NCBI GenBank assembly: GCA_003963245.1 | Contig: RXJX01000020.1 | Span: forward strand, 101,516-165,515 | DNA length: 64,000 nucleotides | Origin: Neisseriaceae bacterium | GTDB lineage: Bacteria; Pseudomonadota; Gammaproteobacteria; Burkholderiales; UBA11063 | Direction: 5' to 3' | Shown: positions 1 through 9,255 of the stretch, piece by piece | How the letters are laid out: each line of letters starts with the position of its first letter | Position numbering within the stretch: position 1 is the first letter of the stretch | The notes under the pieces: generated by a model | What the model saw: the letters and a program-made list of their open reading frames with translations, nothing else | Databases searched by the model: none | Told to the model about the DNA's origin: nothing | Position numbers and translations under genes: made by a program

Positions 1-599
1 ATTAGGCATAATGCGCCACCAATAATAAATGGAATTCTCCAACCATAAGCGGTCAATTGCTCAGTATTAAAACTCAAATTTAGGAGTTGGTTAATTGCCA
101 TTCCCAATAAAAGCCCCGCATTAACGCCTGTCATTGTAATTCCAAAGCCACTTCCTCGCTTTTGTGGCATGCTTTCACTGATATACACATATGTACTTGG
201 CAGCTCTCCACCTAAAGCTAGCCCTTGTAGCAGTCGTAATACTAACAGTCCAATTGGTGCAGCATAACCTATACTCGCATAAGTTGGTAGCAGGCCAATT
301 CCAAGCGAAGAAGCACCCATTAATACTATAGTAATAATCAGTACTTTTTTTCGTCCATGTTCATCGCCGACATGGCTAAAAATCATTCCACCTATTGGAC
401 GAGCAATATAGCCTAAAACGAAAACAACGTAACTCTCAATAATTGAGATTATTTGATTGCCACTGGGGAAAAATTGGCTGGCAAAGTAAACAGAAAATAT
501 TCCATAAATAATAAAATCATAAAATTCAAGCATTCCACCTAATGCGGCTAAGCCGACAATTTTCTTTTCTTCACGATTTAGACGCAGCTGTTGTTGCAT
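1..599 (-). CDS. MFS transporter, metabolite:H+ symporter type (3' part missing)
   Basis: Inner-membrane transporter of the major facilitator superfamily, probably importing a small organic acid or similar metabolite with protons. The start is the ATG whose complement lies at 597-599. About 199 codons are visible before the window edge, so the second half is absent. The protein opens with a polar stretch (MQQQLRLNREEKK) and then a first membrane helix containing GGMLEFYDF, typical of the MHS subfamily. The loop between helices 2 and 3 carries the MFS signature GDEHGRKK, and GLALGGELPSTYVYI follows in helix 4. It lies just downstream of a second MHS-type gene on the same strand, from which it is diverged. 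The family is secure; the substrate cannot be told. Confidence 0.85.
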   Translation of the reverse strand, partial: MQQQLRLNREEKKIVGLAALGGMLEFYDFIIYGIFSVYFASQFFPSGNQIISIIESYVVFVLGYIARPIGGMIFSHVGDEHGRKKVLIITIVLMGASSLGIGLLPTYASIGYAAPIGLLVLRLLQGLALGGELPSTYVYISESMPQKRGSGFGITMTGVNAGLLLGMAINQLLNLSFNTEQLTAYGWRIPFIIGGALCL

Positions 600-684
600 G
601 AAATTACTCCACTATTAAGATTTAATTAATTTTATTAGAATTTTTTATTTGAATAAATAATTTTTATGCTAAATTATCACGGTA

Positions 685-1995
685 TCAACTAGCAAGTGAG
701 TTAAAATAACATTTTCGATTAGTAAAATAGCGTGCAACAAAGAAGCTATTAACTAGACACAGTATTGATACCAGAAGACAAATCGTAATGATGTAGCGAT
801 AATCATTAGTAAGAGCCAATATGCTGCTTGTCCATAAAGGAGTTAATCCGCCTCCAATTAAAGATGCTAAACTAAAGCAAGCCGCTACGCCACTATAACG
901 AACTTCAACGGGAAATAAATCAACGAGTAATCCCCAATAAATGCCATTAACTCCGCCAGCAAAAATTGATAATAAAATTACTACACTATATAGCATTTGT
1001 AAGTTATCCAAGGGTAACGTACCGGTTAAAACCAGAATTAATATTATAATTAAACCAACAATTGAGTATTTAACAATTGTTGTTGGATTTATTTTACTTG
1101 CTAATAATGCAGATAAAATTATAGCTACAGAAACAGTTAATGCACCTACCGAGCTAATATTGGCAGCAACACTTAACTCTAGATGTAAAAATTTAACAAA
1201 AAGATTAGGCAAAAAGACGTGAAACACCGAAGTTATCAAAGATGCGATCAGAACTAAGAAAACCCCCATAATAAGTTCACTTCGATAAGTAGTAAATAAA
1301 GCCAATGCCGGAATTTTTTGCACTTTATGTTGAGCTTTTGCTGTCTGAAAGTCTCCGCTTTCTGCAATGTTTTTCCGAATATAAAAGCCAATTACGGCAA
1401 GTAAACTACCTAAAATAAATGGGATTCGCCAACCAAAACTATATAAAAAATCATGATTCATCATTTCAATCATATTGCGAATTGCCCACGAGCCTAATGC
1501 TATGCTCATATTAGCACCAAAAGGCATCCATGCGCTATAAAAATAGTAATTTTTCCGATGATAGGTTTCAGCAATATAAGTAACTGATCCAGGCATCTCC
1601 GCCCCAGATGAAAATCCTTGAAAGATACGCGAAATCAGTAAAATAGCTACTGCAAAATAACCAATTTGATGAAAAGTAGGTGAAAGCCCAATAACCAATG
1701 ATGGAATTGCGGTCATTAAAATTGATAGGCTAAAAATAGATTTTCGTCCATATTTATCGCCCAAACTTCCTAAAATAATTGCACCAAATGGACGTAACAT
1801 GTAGCTAATCGTAACTGTCATATAAGTAAAGATGATGGCTAAATAACCAATATTTTTTGGGAAGAATAAATCAGCTATTACTGAAGATAAAAATACAAAA
1901 ACAAAAAAATCAAAAATTTCAAAGAAATTGCCAATTCCAGCAGCAAGAAAAAGTTTTTTGTGATTAGTAATAGGCTGATCTATAGTTTTACTCAT
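685..1995 (-). CDS. MFS transporter, metabolite:H+ symporter type
   Basis: Full-length 12-helix MFS permease of 436 residues, a usual length for the family. A short cytoplasmic N-terminus precedes a first helix with GNFFEIFDFFVF. The helix 2-3 loop has the MFS signature GDKYGRK, and GFSSGAEMPGSVTYIAETY lies in the region that in MHS proteins precedes helix 5. It is related to the partial transporter at 1-599, so the two form a tandem, probably of an old duplication with different substrates. The gap between them is about 85 bases and AT-rich, with no clear terminator. No enzyme gene lies beside the pair to suggest the cargo. Family assignment is firm; substrate is unknown. Confidence 0.88.
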   Translation of the reverse strand: MSKTIDQPITNHKKLFLAAGIGNFFEIFDFFVFVFLSSVIADLFFPKNIGYLAIIFTYMTVTISYMLRPFGAIILGSLGDKYGRKSIFSLSILMTAIPSLVIGLSPTFHQIGYFAVAILLISRIFQGFSSGAEMPGSVTYIAETYHRKNYYFYSAWMPFGANMSIALGSWAIRNMIEMMNHDFLYSFGWRIPFILGSLLAVIGFYIRKNIAESGDFQTAKAQHKVQKIPALALFTTYRSELIMGVFLVLIASLITSVFHVFLPNLFVKFLHLELSVAANISSVGALTVSVAIILSALLASKINPTTIVKYSIVGLIIILILVLTGTLPLDNLQMLYSVVILLSIFAGGVNGIYWGLLVDLFPVEVRYSGVAACFSLASLIGGGLTPLWTSSILALTNDYRYIITICLLVSILCLVNSFFVARYFTNRKCYFNSLAS

Positions 1996-2071
1996 GAATA
2001 ACTTTCGGTAATTTGGTTAATTATACGCAATTTTACTATGTGTATAATCTTTAGCGAGATTATTTACTCAT

Positions 2072-2941
2072 CTATCGTACTACAACTTTTACTCCTGATA
2101 ATGAATTAGAATGATCTTTGGGTAATAAGCTTATTTGCTGATGTGTATTATGGGCAAGGGTTTTATAAATATTTGCAATTGAATTTTCTTTCAATACAAT
2201 AGGTTCACCACGGTCACTATGCTGGCAAATTGCCAGATTAAGTGGTAGCTTTGCCAATAAATCCAAGTTGTACTCATTTTTAAGACGTGTATTACCGCCA
2301 AATCCAAAAATGTCGGACTCATGCCCACAATTTTCACAAATATGAGTTGACATATTTTCAACAACTCCAAGACATGGAATATCTAATTTGTGAAACATAT
2401 TAATACTTTTGCCAACATCAAGTAGGGCGATATCTTGCGGCGTGGTAACTACGATTGTCGCCGTTAGTGGAATTGTTTGCGCCATTGTTAAATGAATATC
2501 TCCAGTTCCAGGTGGCATATCAACAAATAAATAATCGAGCTCATCCCATTCTGTATCATTTAACAACTGGTTGAGTGCTTTGTTAACCATTGCACCCCGC
2601 CAAATTGTTGCGGTCTTAGAATCTACAAGAAAACCAAATGACATTACTTTTATTCCAAACTTATCCAATGGCACAAAACAATTATTTTCACTAACTGCGG
2701 GTTTATAGTCTTTCGCGCCAACTAAAATCGGTAATGATGGTCCATAAATATCAGCATCTAAAATACCAACTTTTGCGCCAAGACCTCCCATTGCTATGGC
2801 CAGATTTAGTGCAGTGGTTGATTTACCGACACCACCTTTACCAGAGGTGATGGCAATAATGTTCTTGATACTACTAATCCGCTTTAGTCCATTTTTAACC
2901 TTATGTGCTATAATGATAGGTTTATTAATTGTGTTATTCAT
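2072..2941 (-). CDS. mrp: Mrp/ApbC-type iron-sulfur cluster carrier ATPase
   Basis: P-loop ATPase of the Mrp/NBP35 family, which binds a bridging [4Fe-4S] cluster and passes it to apo-proteins in the cytosol. The deviant Walker A motif GKGGVGKST lies near residues 34-42, followed by DADIYGPSLP and the Walker B-like DMPPGTGD. The cluster-binding CxxC is in CENCGHES. The protein has 289 residues. Enterobacterial Mrp is longer because an N-terminal MIP18/DUF59 domain precedes the ATPase. Here only about 25 residues come before it, so this is the short form. It is divergent from metG, a neighbourhood seen widely in proteobacteria. The ATG at 2941 is the only sensible start. Confidence 0.92.
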   Translation of the reverse strand: MNNTINKPIIIAHKVKNGLKRISSIKNIIAITSGKGGVGKSTTALNLAIAMGGLGAKVGILDADIYGPSLPILVGAKDYKPAVSENNCFVPLDKFGIKVMSFGFLVDSKTATIWRGAMVNKALNQLLNDTEWDELDYLFVDMPPGTGDIHLTMAQTIPLTATIVVTTPQDIALLDVGKSINMFHKLDIPCLGVVENMSTHICENCGHESDIFGFGGNTRLKNEYNLDLLAKLPLNLAICQHSDRGEPIVLKENSIANIYKTLAHNTHQQISLLPKDHSNSLSGVKVVVR

Positions 2942-2998
2942 AAATAATAATTCTTTTCCATAAATATATATTGATACCTGCTGGCAACTATATAAATC

Positions 2999-3025
2999 AT
3001 AATATGCTCCATCTTAGCATATTAT
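2999..3025. promoter_or_regulatory. Perfect 10-bp inverted repeat between mrp and metG
   Basis: Bases 2999-3008 (ATAATATGCT) are exactly complementary to 3016-3025 (AGCATATTAT) around a 7-base spacer. The repeat sits between two divergent genes, about 58 bases from the mrp start and 52 bases from the metG start. It could be an operator or a stem-loop in the mrp leader. No T-run follows on either strand, so it does not look like a terminator. The function is inferred only. Confidence 0.4.
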
Positions 3026-3076
3026 ATTGAAATTAGTTGACTGTTTTAGTAGGTTGCTCGCTTTAGGATTAACAAC

Positions 3077-5110
3077 ATGCCAAAAAATATAATCGTAACC
3101 TGTGCTCTGCCTTATGCAAATGGCGATATTCATCTAGGACATATGGTAGAACATGTTCAAGCCGATATTTGGGTACGCTTTCAAAAAATGCAAGCTAAAA
3201 ATTGTTATTTTATCTGTGCTGATGATACCCACGGAACACCAATTATGCTCAAAGCCGAGCAACGGGGTATTACACCAGAACAATTGATTACCGAATCATA
3301 TCAAGCACATACAGCAGATTTCGCCGGATTTGGAATTGCTTACGATCATTTCTATACAACAAATTCGCCTGAAAATAAACAATGCGCCTATGATATTTAT
3401 AATAAGCTAAAAGACAACGATAAAATTGCAATTCGTACAATCAGTCAATTATTTGACGAAGAAAAACAGATGTTTTTACCAGACCGTTTTGTTAAGGGAA
3501 CATGTCCCAAATGTAAAGCTGAAGATCAATACGGAGATAGTTGTGAAAAATGTGGTGCGACTTACGCACCAACTGAATTGATTAGTCCTTACTCAGCAGT
3601 ATCTGGTTCAACTCCTGTGATTCGTGAATCTGAACACTATTTCTTTAAGCTTAGCGAATGCGGTGAATTTTTGGGGCAGTGGTTATCTGCTAAAGGCCGG
3701 TTACAAACAGAAGCGCGTAATAAAATGCAGGAATGGCTGGACGGAGGTTTACAAGACTGGGATATTTCTCGTGATAAGCCTTATTTTGGTTTTGAAATCC
3801 CTGATGCACCAGGTAAGTATTTTTATGTTTGGCTGGATGCTCCAGTTGGTTATTTAAGTAGTTTTATGCATTATTGCCAGCAAAACAACTTGAATTTTAA
3901 TCAGTTATGGAATAGTTCAGATACTGAAATTCATCATTTCATTGGTAAGGATATTTTGTATTTTCATGCTTTATTCTGGCCTGCAGTATTACATAATTCT
4001 GGTTATCGTACTCCGGATAATCTTTGTGTACATGGTTTTTTAACGGTTAATGGACAAAAAATGTCTAAATCCCGCGGTACATTTATTACTGCCAGCAGTT
4101 TTTTGGCTAGCGGTTTAAACCCTGAGTTTTTCCGTTACTATGTAGCAAGTAAAATGACTGCTAAAATTGAAGATATTGATTTTTCTTTTGATGATTTTAT
4201 AGCTAGAATTAATTCAGAATTAGTCGGTAAATACATTAATATTGCTTCACGTTGCGCAGGCTTTATTAGTAAACGATTTAATAATCGCTTGGCTACTAGT
4301 TTGGATCGTGAATTAATTAATGATGTATTAACAATTAAAGATGAATTGGCAAGTTTATATCGAGAGCGTGAATTTGCCAAAGCAATAAAGCTTATTATGC
4401 GGATAGTAGATGAGGTTAATCTTTATGTTGATAACCATAAACCTTGGCTATTAGCAAAAGAGGCAGATAAAGAACAAGAACTAAATATTGTATGTACTAC
4501 ACTAATTAATTCGTTTAGATTAATTGCAATTTATTTAAAACCAGTAGTTCCACAGTTGGTAGCTAAAATAGAGTTATTTCTCAAATCTGCACCGTTAACA
4601 TGGCAAGATTTAGATTATTTAATTCTTGATAGCAAAATTAATAATTATACCCATTTAATTAATAGAGTTGAACCAGCAATGATTGACAAAATAATTGAAA
4701 TAAACCAACATCAGTTAGATGCACAAAATATAGATTCAAAACCAGAGGCAGAAAATATTGCTTATGAAAAAATTGCTGAAACTATTTCAATTGATGATTT
4801 TAGCAAAATTGATTTGCGAATAGCTAAAATTGTTGCAGCTAGTCACGTTGTTGGTGCAGATAAATTAATTCAGTTAACATTGGATATAGGCACTGAAACT
4901 CGTAATGTTTTTGCTGGAATAAAATCTGCATATGACCCAGCTAATCTAGTTGGCAAACATACTGTAATGGTTGCAAATTTAGCACCTAGAAAAATGAAAT
5001 TTGGAATGAGTGAGGGGATGGTTTTAGCTGCCAGTTTTGAAGATAAAAACGGTGGACTTTATATTTTGGAACCACATGAAGGAGCTCAAGCAGGAATGAG
5101 AGTTCGCTAA
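3077..5110 (+). CDS. metG: Methionyl-tRNA synthetase
   Basis: Class I aminoacyl-tRNA synthetase that charges tRNA-Met in the cytosol. At 677 residues it matches the long, dimeric proteobacterial form. The HIGH-type motif is HLGH near residue 20. A zinc knuckle follows with two CxxC pairs (CPKC and CEKC) near residues 143-159. The catalytic loop KMSKS is in QKMSKSRGT near residue 330. The C-terminal 100 residues (from [12 protein letters not shown] to the end) are the EMAPII-like tRNA-binding and dimerisation domain. It is transcribed away from mrp. All key motifs are intact. Confidence 0.97.
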   Translation: MPKNIIVTCALPYANGDIHLGHMVEHVQADIWVRFQKMQAKNCYFICADDTHGTPIMLKAEQRGITPEQLITESYQAHTADFAGFGIAYDHFYTTNSPENKQCAYDIYNKLKDNDKIAIRTISQLFDEEKQMFLPDRFVKGTCPKCKAEDQYGDSCEKCGATYAPTELISPYSAVSGSTPVIRESEHYFFKLSECGEFLGQWLSAKGRLQTEARNKMQEWLDGGLQDWDISRDKPYFGFEIPDAPGKYFYVWLDAPVGYLSSFMHYCQQNNLNFNQLWNSSDTEIHHFIGKDILYFHALFWPAVLHNSGYRTPDNLCVHGFLTVNGQKMSKSRGTFITASSFLASGLNPEFFRYYVASKMTAKIEDIDFSFDDFIARINSELVGKYINIASRCAGFISKRFNNRLATSLDRELINDVLTIKDELASLYREREFAKAIKLIMRIVDEVNLYVDNHKPWLLAKEADKEQELNIVCTTLINSFRLIAIYLKPVVPQLVAKIELFLKSAPLTWQDLDYLILDSKINNYTHLINRVEPAMIDKIIEINQHQLDAQNIDSKPEAENIAYEKIAETISIDDFSKIDLRIAKIVAASHVVGADKLIQLTLDIGTETRNVFAGIKSAYDPANLVGKHTVMVANLAPRKMKFGMSEGMVLAASFEDKNGGLYILEPHEGAQAGMRVR

Positions 5111-5125
5111 AACAAGTTAAAATTA

Positions 5126-5157
5126 GCCATTTTATGAGCACTTGTGTTTATAATGGC
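5126..5157 (+). promoter_or_regulatory. Possible promoter with overlapping 6-bp inverted repeat
   Basis: A consensus -10 box TATAAT occupies 5149-5154, about 55 bases before the lipase-like gene. It lies in the right arm of a GCCATT (5126-5131) / AATGGC (5152-5157) inverted repeat, so a protein bound there would cover the promoter. No good -35 box is visible at the usual spacing. This is a candidate only. Confidence 0.3.
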
Positions 5158-5208
5158 ATGTTGATTTTTATTCTCACACTGAGACCTATTTTATGGGGAA
5201 CATAGGAA

Positions 5209-7155
5209 ATGAAGCTAAAAAAAATTACTTCGGTGTTAGCGGTTTCATCCGCATTTATGCTCAATGCTTGTGGTGGCGGCGGTGCCGCTGGACCAACACA
5301 AAATGCGGGCTATGGTAATGTAGTCTCTGTATCAAAGCAAAATATAGGTAGCTATGCCAGTATGCAAGTATTGTACCCAGTAATGCTCCAAACTGGTGAT
5401 TTTGGGAGGATTGTTGGTAACTCATTTGCCGTTGAGTCAGCTTTTGAGTCAGCGAATATTATTAATAGTGCAACAACGTTCAATTTTAACCCATTAGCTC
5501 CGATACGTAATCCTAGCTATTTTAAAGCAGGTTCAGTTTCTGCATATGCAATTGAATATAAAACACCAGGGCAAAATGCAACTACCAATACTAACCAAAT
5601 TAGTCGTACTGCGTCTGGTCTAATTATCGTTCCTAATGGTGTCACTCCACGTGGAGTGGTGGTTTATTTTCATCCGACAACGTGGGGTAAGAATCAAGTT
5701 CCTTCATGTTTAGGACCTTTAGCATCTGGTAATGTATCTTCAAATATACCTTCATACTGTAACGTTACTGCTTTAGATAGTACAGGAGCTGGAACTTTTG
5801 CAATGCTCTCCGCAGTATATGCTGCACGTGGATTCGTAGTTATAGCTCCAGATTATGTTGGTCAGGGTTTAGATTATGATAATGTTCATCCATACGTAGT
5901 ATTCCCAGAAAATAACGTCTTATCTGCATTTAATATGTTCCCAGCAATGAGACAGATTTTAGAATCAGCACCGTTTAATGTTCCTTCTTCGACAACGCTT
6001 CCATTGTTTATAACCGGCTATTCGGAAGGTGGCGGTTATGCATTGAAAGCTTCACAAATGGCGCAATCAACTGCGGCTGGCATGCTTAGCTCGGCTAATT
6101 TGTCATTAAAAATTACTTCGCCGCAAGAGGGGGCTTATTCTTTAACTGATCAAATGAATTTTGCCTTTAATAATAATAACGATGGTTTACTTAATTGTGC
6201 AAGTAACCCTAGCTATGATTGTGGAAACGTTGATATGATGGAATCTAATCAGTCAGGCGTAACACCAGAAGTTTCTGCGATGAATACTTGGAATATTGGT
6301 AGTGCTCCATATGCAGCCAAAATTAAACCACTATTAACTAGCTATGTATTGACTGCAGCTACTTATTACAAATTCCAAAATTTAAATGGTGCATATGATA
6401 TGAGTATGAATCATCAGTTCTGGGCTGATGTAGAAATGCCTGGGAATGTTGTAGCAAGTTTATATCAATTATATTCTGGTCTTCTTGGTGATGTATATAC
6501 TGGTAGCCAAATTATGGCTGGTATTTTTGGCAATTCAATTAAGATCAATGGTTATGACCCAATAACAGCGCCAAGTATTACCGTATTTACTCCTTTTGGT
6601 GATATTCCAGAATCTTTACCTGCTGGCAATTGGGGTACTAATAATGCAGGAACTAATTTTATTCACCAGAAGATTGCTACAGACCCTCAGTTTGTTACTA
6701 TTTTAGCAGATGGATCAACATATAATTGGCAAACCAGTTCACCAATTAACTTTATTCACATGAACTATGATTCTGCAGTGACAGTGATTAATTCATATCA
6801 AGCCTACTCATGTATGAGAAATGGTGTTAGTTTTCCAGGTAGTGGCAACTTAGTTGCATCAGCTGCTCCGTGTTCTACTCCATCGAGTGGTGCTTTAATT
6901 GAATCAACAATTATTCCTAATTTTCAGTTGACAAATAATGCGACGCAACTTGCACCAATGGATATACTTACTCCATCACAAGTAAATAGTGCTGCTAAAA
7001 ATAAATTTTGGACTGCCTCTTCATTTGGTATTAACTTTTTAGGTACTCCGTTTGATCATGGTGATATGTTTGTTCAGGGCAGTATAGTTGCTCTTTGTAC
7101 TTTTGAAAATTCACTGAAAGATGGTTCTAACTCTGGAGTTTGTCCAACATTGTAG
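5209..7155 (+). CDS. Exported alpha/beta-hydrolase (lipase/esterase-like) lipoprotein
   Basis: Secreted serine hydrolase of 648 residues, likely a lipase or esterase anchored to the outer membrane. The signal peptide ends in the lipobox LNAC (lipidated Cys at about residue 21), followed by a GGGG spacer. Alpha/beta-hydrolase features are a strand with GVVVYFHPTTWG, the segment ARGFVVIAPDYVGQG, and the nucleophile elbow GYSEGGG with Ser272. A late FDHGDM segment (near residue 625) could carry the catalytic His. The pattern resembles secretory lipases and large bacterial lipases. An AGGA ribosome-binding site sits just before the ATG. It stands alone, ending at a bidirectional terminator. The substrate is not determined. 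Confidence 0.8.
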   Translation: MKLKKITSVLAVSSAFMLNACGGGGAAGPTQNAGYGNVVSVSKQNIGSYASMQVLYPVMLQTGDFGRIVGNSFAVESAFESANIINSATTFNFNPLAPIRNPSYFKAGSVSAYAIEYKTPGQNATTNTNQISRTASGLIIVPNGVTPRGVVVYFHPTTWGKNQVPSCLGPLASGNVSSNIPSYCNVTALDSTGAGTFAMLSAVYAARGFVVIAPDYVGQGLDYDNVHPYVVFPENNVLSAFNMFPAMRQILESAPFNVPSSTTLPLFITGYSEGGGYALKASQMAQSTAAGMLSSANLSLKITSPQEGAYSLTDQMNFAFNNNNDGLLNCASNPSYDCGNVDMMESNQSGVTPEVSAMNTWNIGSAPYAAKIKPLLTSYVLTAATYYKFQNLNGAYDMSMNHQFWADVEMPGNVVASLYQLYSGLLGDVYTGSQIMAGIFGNSIKINGYDPITAPSITVFTPFGDIPESLPAGNWGTNNAGTNFIHQKIATDPQFVTILADGSTYNWQTSSPINFIHMNYDSAVTVINSYQAYSCMRNGVSFPGSGNLVASAAPCSTPSSGALIESTIIPNFQLTNNATQLAPMDILTPSQVNSAAKNKFWTASSFGINFLGTPFDHGDMFVQGSIVALCTFENSLKDGSNSGVCPTL

Positions 7156-7170
7156 ACTTATTTTGTAATA

Positions 7171-7203
7171 AAAAACCTCCAAATTTAATTTGGAGGTTTT
7201 TTA
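7171..7203. terminator. Bidirectional intrinsic terminator
   Basis: Long AT-flanked hairpin with a CCTCCAAAT / ATTTGGAGG stem, preceded by an A-run and followed by a T-run. It serves both the upstream plus-strand lipase-like gene and the convergent minus-strand lipoprotein gene at 7215-7607. Confidence 0.9.
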
Positions 7204-7214
7204 TTACCCAGTAA

Positions 7215-7607
7215 TTAGAAATTCCAGCCCCAGTTTGGTGTTGTTAACTTATCTGGGTTATTATTAGTATCGTATTGCTGGTTAGGTGTCAGGGTGTAAT
7301 CGGGTAGTCCTCCGCTAGGATTATCTACTGTAATTTTATTTACAACACCACCAGGTCCTCGTTGTTCTGTAATCTGTTTAAACCTAGTTGGTTGCGATTC
7401 ATTAGCAATCGCTGCAGCACTTTCGCTTATAACTTGGTTTGCCGCATTTCCTGGTTGAGGTAACAATATTGGCGCCCCATTACTCAGGTTTTTGGGCGGT
7501 GGTAGCGGAATAGTTTCAGGTGCTTGACGCGTAGAACAGCCACTAATCCAAACAGAAGTTATTCCAATTAGCAGTAAACCAGTTACTGAAAAAATTTTAT
7601 TATGCAT
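7215..7607 (-). CDS. Small lipoprotein of unknown function
   Basis: Predicted lipoprotein of 130 residues. I start it at the ATG complementing 7605-7607, which follows a strong AAGGA site in the 3-17 bases upstream. A longer frame would run back into zwf. The signal peptide MHNKIFSVTGLLLIGITSVW ends in the lipobox ISGC. The mature part is polar, proline- and asparagine-rich, and shows no recognised domain; it ends TPNWGWNF. It begins 10 bases after the zwf stop and is probably co-transcribed with it. No function can be assigned. Confidence 0.7.
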   Translation of the reverse strand: MHNKIFSVTGLLLIGITSVWISGCSTRQAPETIPLPPPKNLSNGAPILLPQPGNAANQVISESAAAIANESQPTRFKQITEQRGPGGVVNKITVDNPSGGLPDYTLTPNQQYDTNNNPDKLTTPNWGWNF

Positions 7608-7617
7608 TTTCTTATCC

Positions 7618-9072
7618 TTACGCAATTTCTTCATGCCAATATAAACCGTCACGAGCTAATAAAGCTGATGAACTAGCTGGACCCCAAGTTCCTGCAGGGT
7701 ACTGTTTAGGTGCAACTTTTAATTCTTTCCATGTTTCCAAAATTGGTTCAACCCATTTCCAAGCTGCAATTTGCTCATCACGACGAACAAATAAGCTCAA
7801 ATTGCCACGGATAATGTCTAATAACAAGCGTTCGTAGCCATCAGTGCGACGCGCGTGAAACATTTCATTAAAGTCCAAATCTAAATAAACGGGTTGCAAA
7901 CGATTGGTGTCACCGGGTTGTTTAGCAAGGAAAAAGAGCTTTACGGTCTCTTCCGGTTGAATTCTGATAATCAGACGATTAGCAAAAGTACCTCCGCTAG
8001 TCGGAAATATTTTACACGGAATATCTTTAAATTGAATTACAATTTCAGCTACTTTTTCTTGCATGCGCTTACCCGTGCGTAAATAAAACGGAACACCAGC
8101 CCAACGCCAATTTTGAATTTCTGCTTTCAATGCTACAAATGTTTCTGTTATGCTGTTTGATGCGACTTTATCTTCCTCCAAGTAGCCCTTGACTGATTGT
8201 CCTGCTACCGCACCAGCTTTATACTGACCTTTAATCACGTTTTTAAGTACATCATCTTCAGATAATGGTTTTAGTGAGCGTAAAACTTTTAATTTTTCAT
8301 CCCGAATTACATCTGCATCCAATGATGAAGGCGGCTCCATTGCTACAATACATAACATTTGTAATAAGTGGTTTTGTAGCATGTCACGCAAAGCACCAGT
8401 ATGCTCATAGAAATCACCCCGTGAACCAACCCCAATATCCTCTGAAACTGTGATTTGAACACTGTTAACCCACTGACGACGCCATAATGCTTCAAACAAT
8501 GTATTACCAAAGCGAACAGCCATTAAGTTTTGTACTGATTCTTTACCTAGAAAATGGTCAATACGATAAATTTGATCTTCTTTAAAATATTGTGCAACAT
8601 AGTCATTGATATCATTAGACGATGCTAGATCATTCCCCAGTGGTTTTTCTAAAACAACTCGTGAACGCTCATGATTAAGTCCAGATTTAGCCAGATTATG
8701 GCTAATTGTTTTAAATAATTCTGGCGCTGTTGACAAATAATAAATATTGGTCTTACTTTGGTCTAGGTGAGTAGCAAGTTTGTTGTATCCTGACTCATCA
8801 TTCACATCTAATTGAACGTAGTTAATTAACTTGGCAAACTCATTCCAATGGTGTGGTTCTATCTTATTTTTTGCATCTGTTGCATATTTGTACGCAGATG
8901 TAATATAATCTTCTGAAGACATATCTCCGCGTCCTAGGCAAAAAAAGCGTGAGCTAGACTCAATATTACCATCGACAAATGCATTGTATAATGCAGGTAA
9001 TAGCTTTCTTTTTACTAAGTCTCCGGTACCACCAAATAACACCATATCAAAACATTCAAGTTTGCTCGCCAT
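7618..9072 (-). CDS. zwf: Glucose-6-phosphate 1-dehydrogenase
   Basis: Oxidises glucose 6-phosphate to 6-phosphogluconolactone, making NADPH, at the entry to the oxidative pentose phosphate or Entner-Doudoroff route. It has 484 residues, as usual for the bacterial enzyme. The nucleotide-binding motif GGTGDLVKRKL is near residue 15 and the substrate-binding/catalytic segment RIDHFLGKE near residue 170. The long conserved C-terminal half is complete. It is divergent from a phosphotransferase operon that would supply sugar phosphates. No pgl, edd or eda gene is beside it, so the next steps are encoded elsewhere. Confidence 0.96.
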   Translation of the reverse strand: MASKLECFDMVLFGGTGDLVKRKLLPALYNAFVDGNIESSSRFFCLGRGDMSSEDYITSAYKYATDAKNKIEPHHWNEFAKLINYVQLDVNDESGYNKLATHLDQSKTNIYYLSTAPELFKTISHNLAKSGLNHERSRVVLEKPLGNDLASSNDINDYVAQYFKEDQIYRIDHFLGKESVQNLMAVRFGNTLFEALWRRQWVNSVQITVSEDIGVGSRGDFYEHTGALRDMLQNHLLQMLCIVAMEPPSSLDADVIRDEKLKVLRSLKPLSEDDVLKNVIKGQYKAGAVAGQSVKGYLEEDKVASNSITETFVALKAEIQNWRWAGVPFYLRTGKRMQEKVAEIVIQFKDIPCKIFPTSGGTFANRLIIRIQPEETVKLFFLAKQPGDTNRLQPVYLDLDFNEMFHARRTDGYERLLLDIIRGNLSLFVRRDEQIAAWKWVEPILETWKELKVAPKQYPAGTWGPASSSALLARDGLYWHEEIA

Positions 9073-9174
9073 AATTAAACCTCATTTAAATAAATGTCAT
9101 ACTATTGGCGATATTATAGTTCATATTTGTATGGTTAGTTACACAATCTTAATCATTGTTGCAAAATGGTGAAA

Positions 9175-9203
9175 TTGCTGCAGCGCACCTAATTAAGTAC
9201 AAT
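9175..9203 (+). promoter_or_regulatory. Sigma-70-like promoter of the phosphotransferase operon
   Basis: TTGCTG at 9175-9180 and TACAAT at 9198-9203 are separated by exactly 17 bases. Transcription would start near 9210, leaving a leader of about 45 bases with a purine-rich ribosome-binding site (AAAAGGTAAGG) before the ATG at 9256. This argues against translation from the earlier in-frame codon at 9208. Confidence 0.55.
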
Positions 9204-9255
9204 AGTTATGTTAAAATCCCCACCAATTCTATGTTTAAAAGGTAAGGGTGTTGTT

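Noticed and set aside
941..1222. 93-codon plus-strand frame
   Set aside because: Lies wholly antisense to the MFS gene at 685-1995, with no homology I recognise and no ribosome-binding site.
9208..9255. Earlier in-frame ATG for the EIIA-HPr-EI fusion
   Set aside because: It falls at or before the predicted transcription start near 9210, and the added 16 residues do not belong to EIIA. The ATG at 9256 has the ribosome-binding site.
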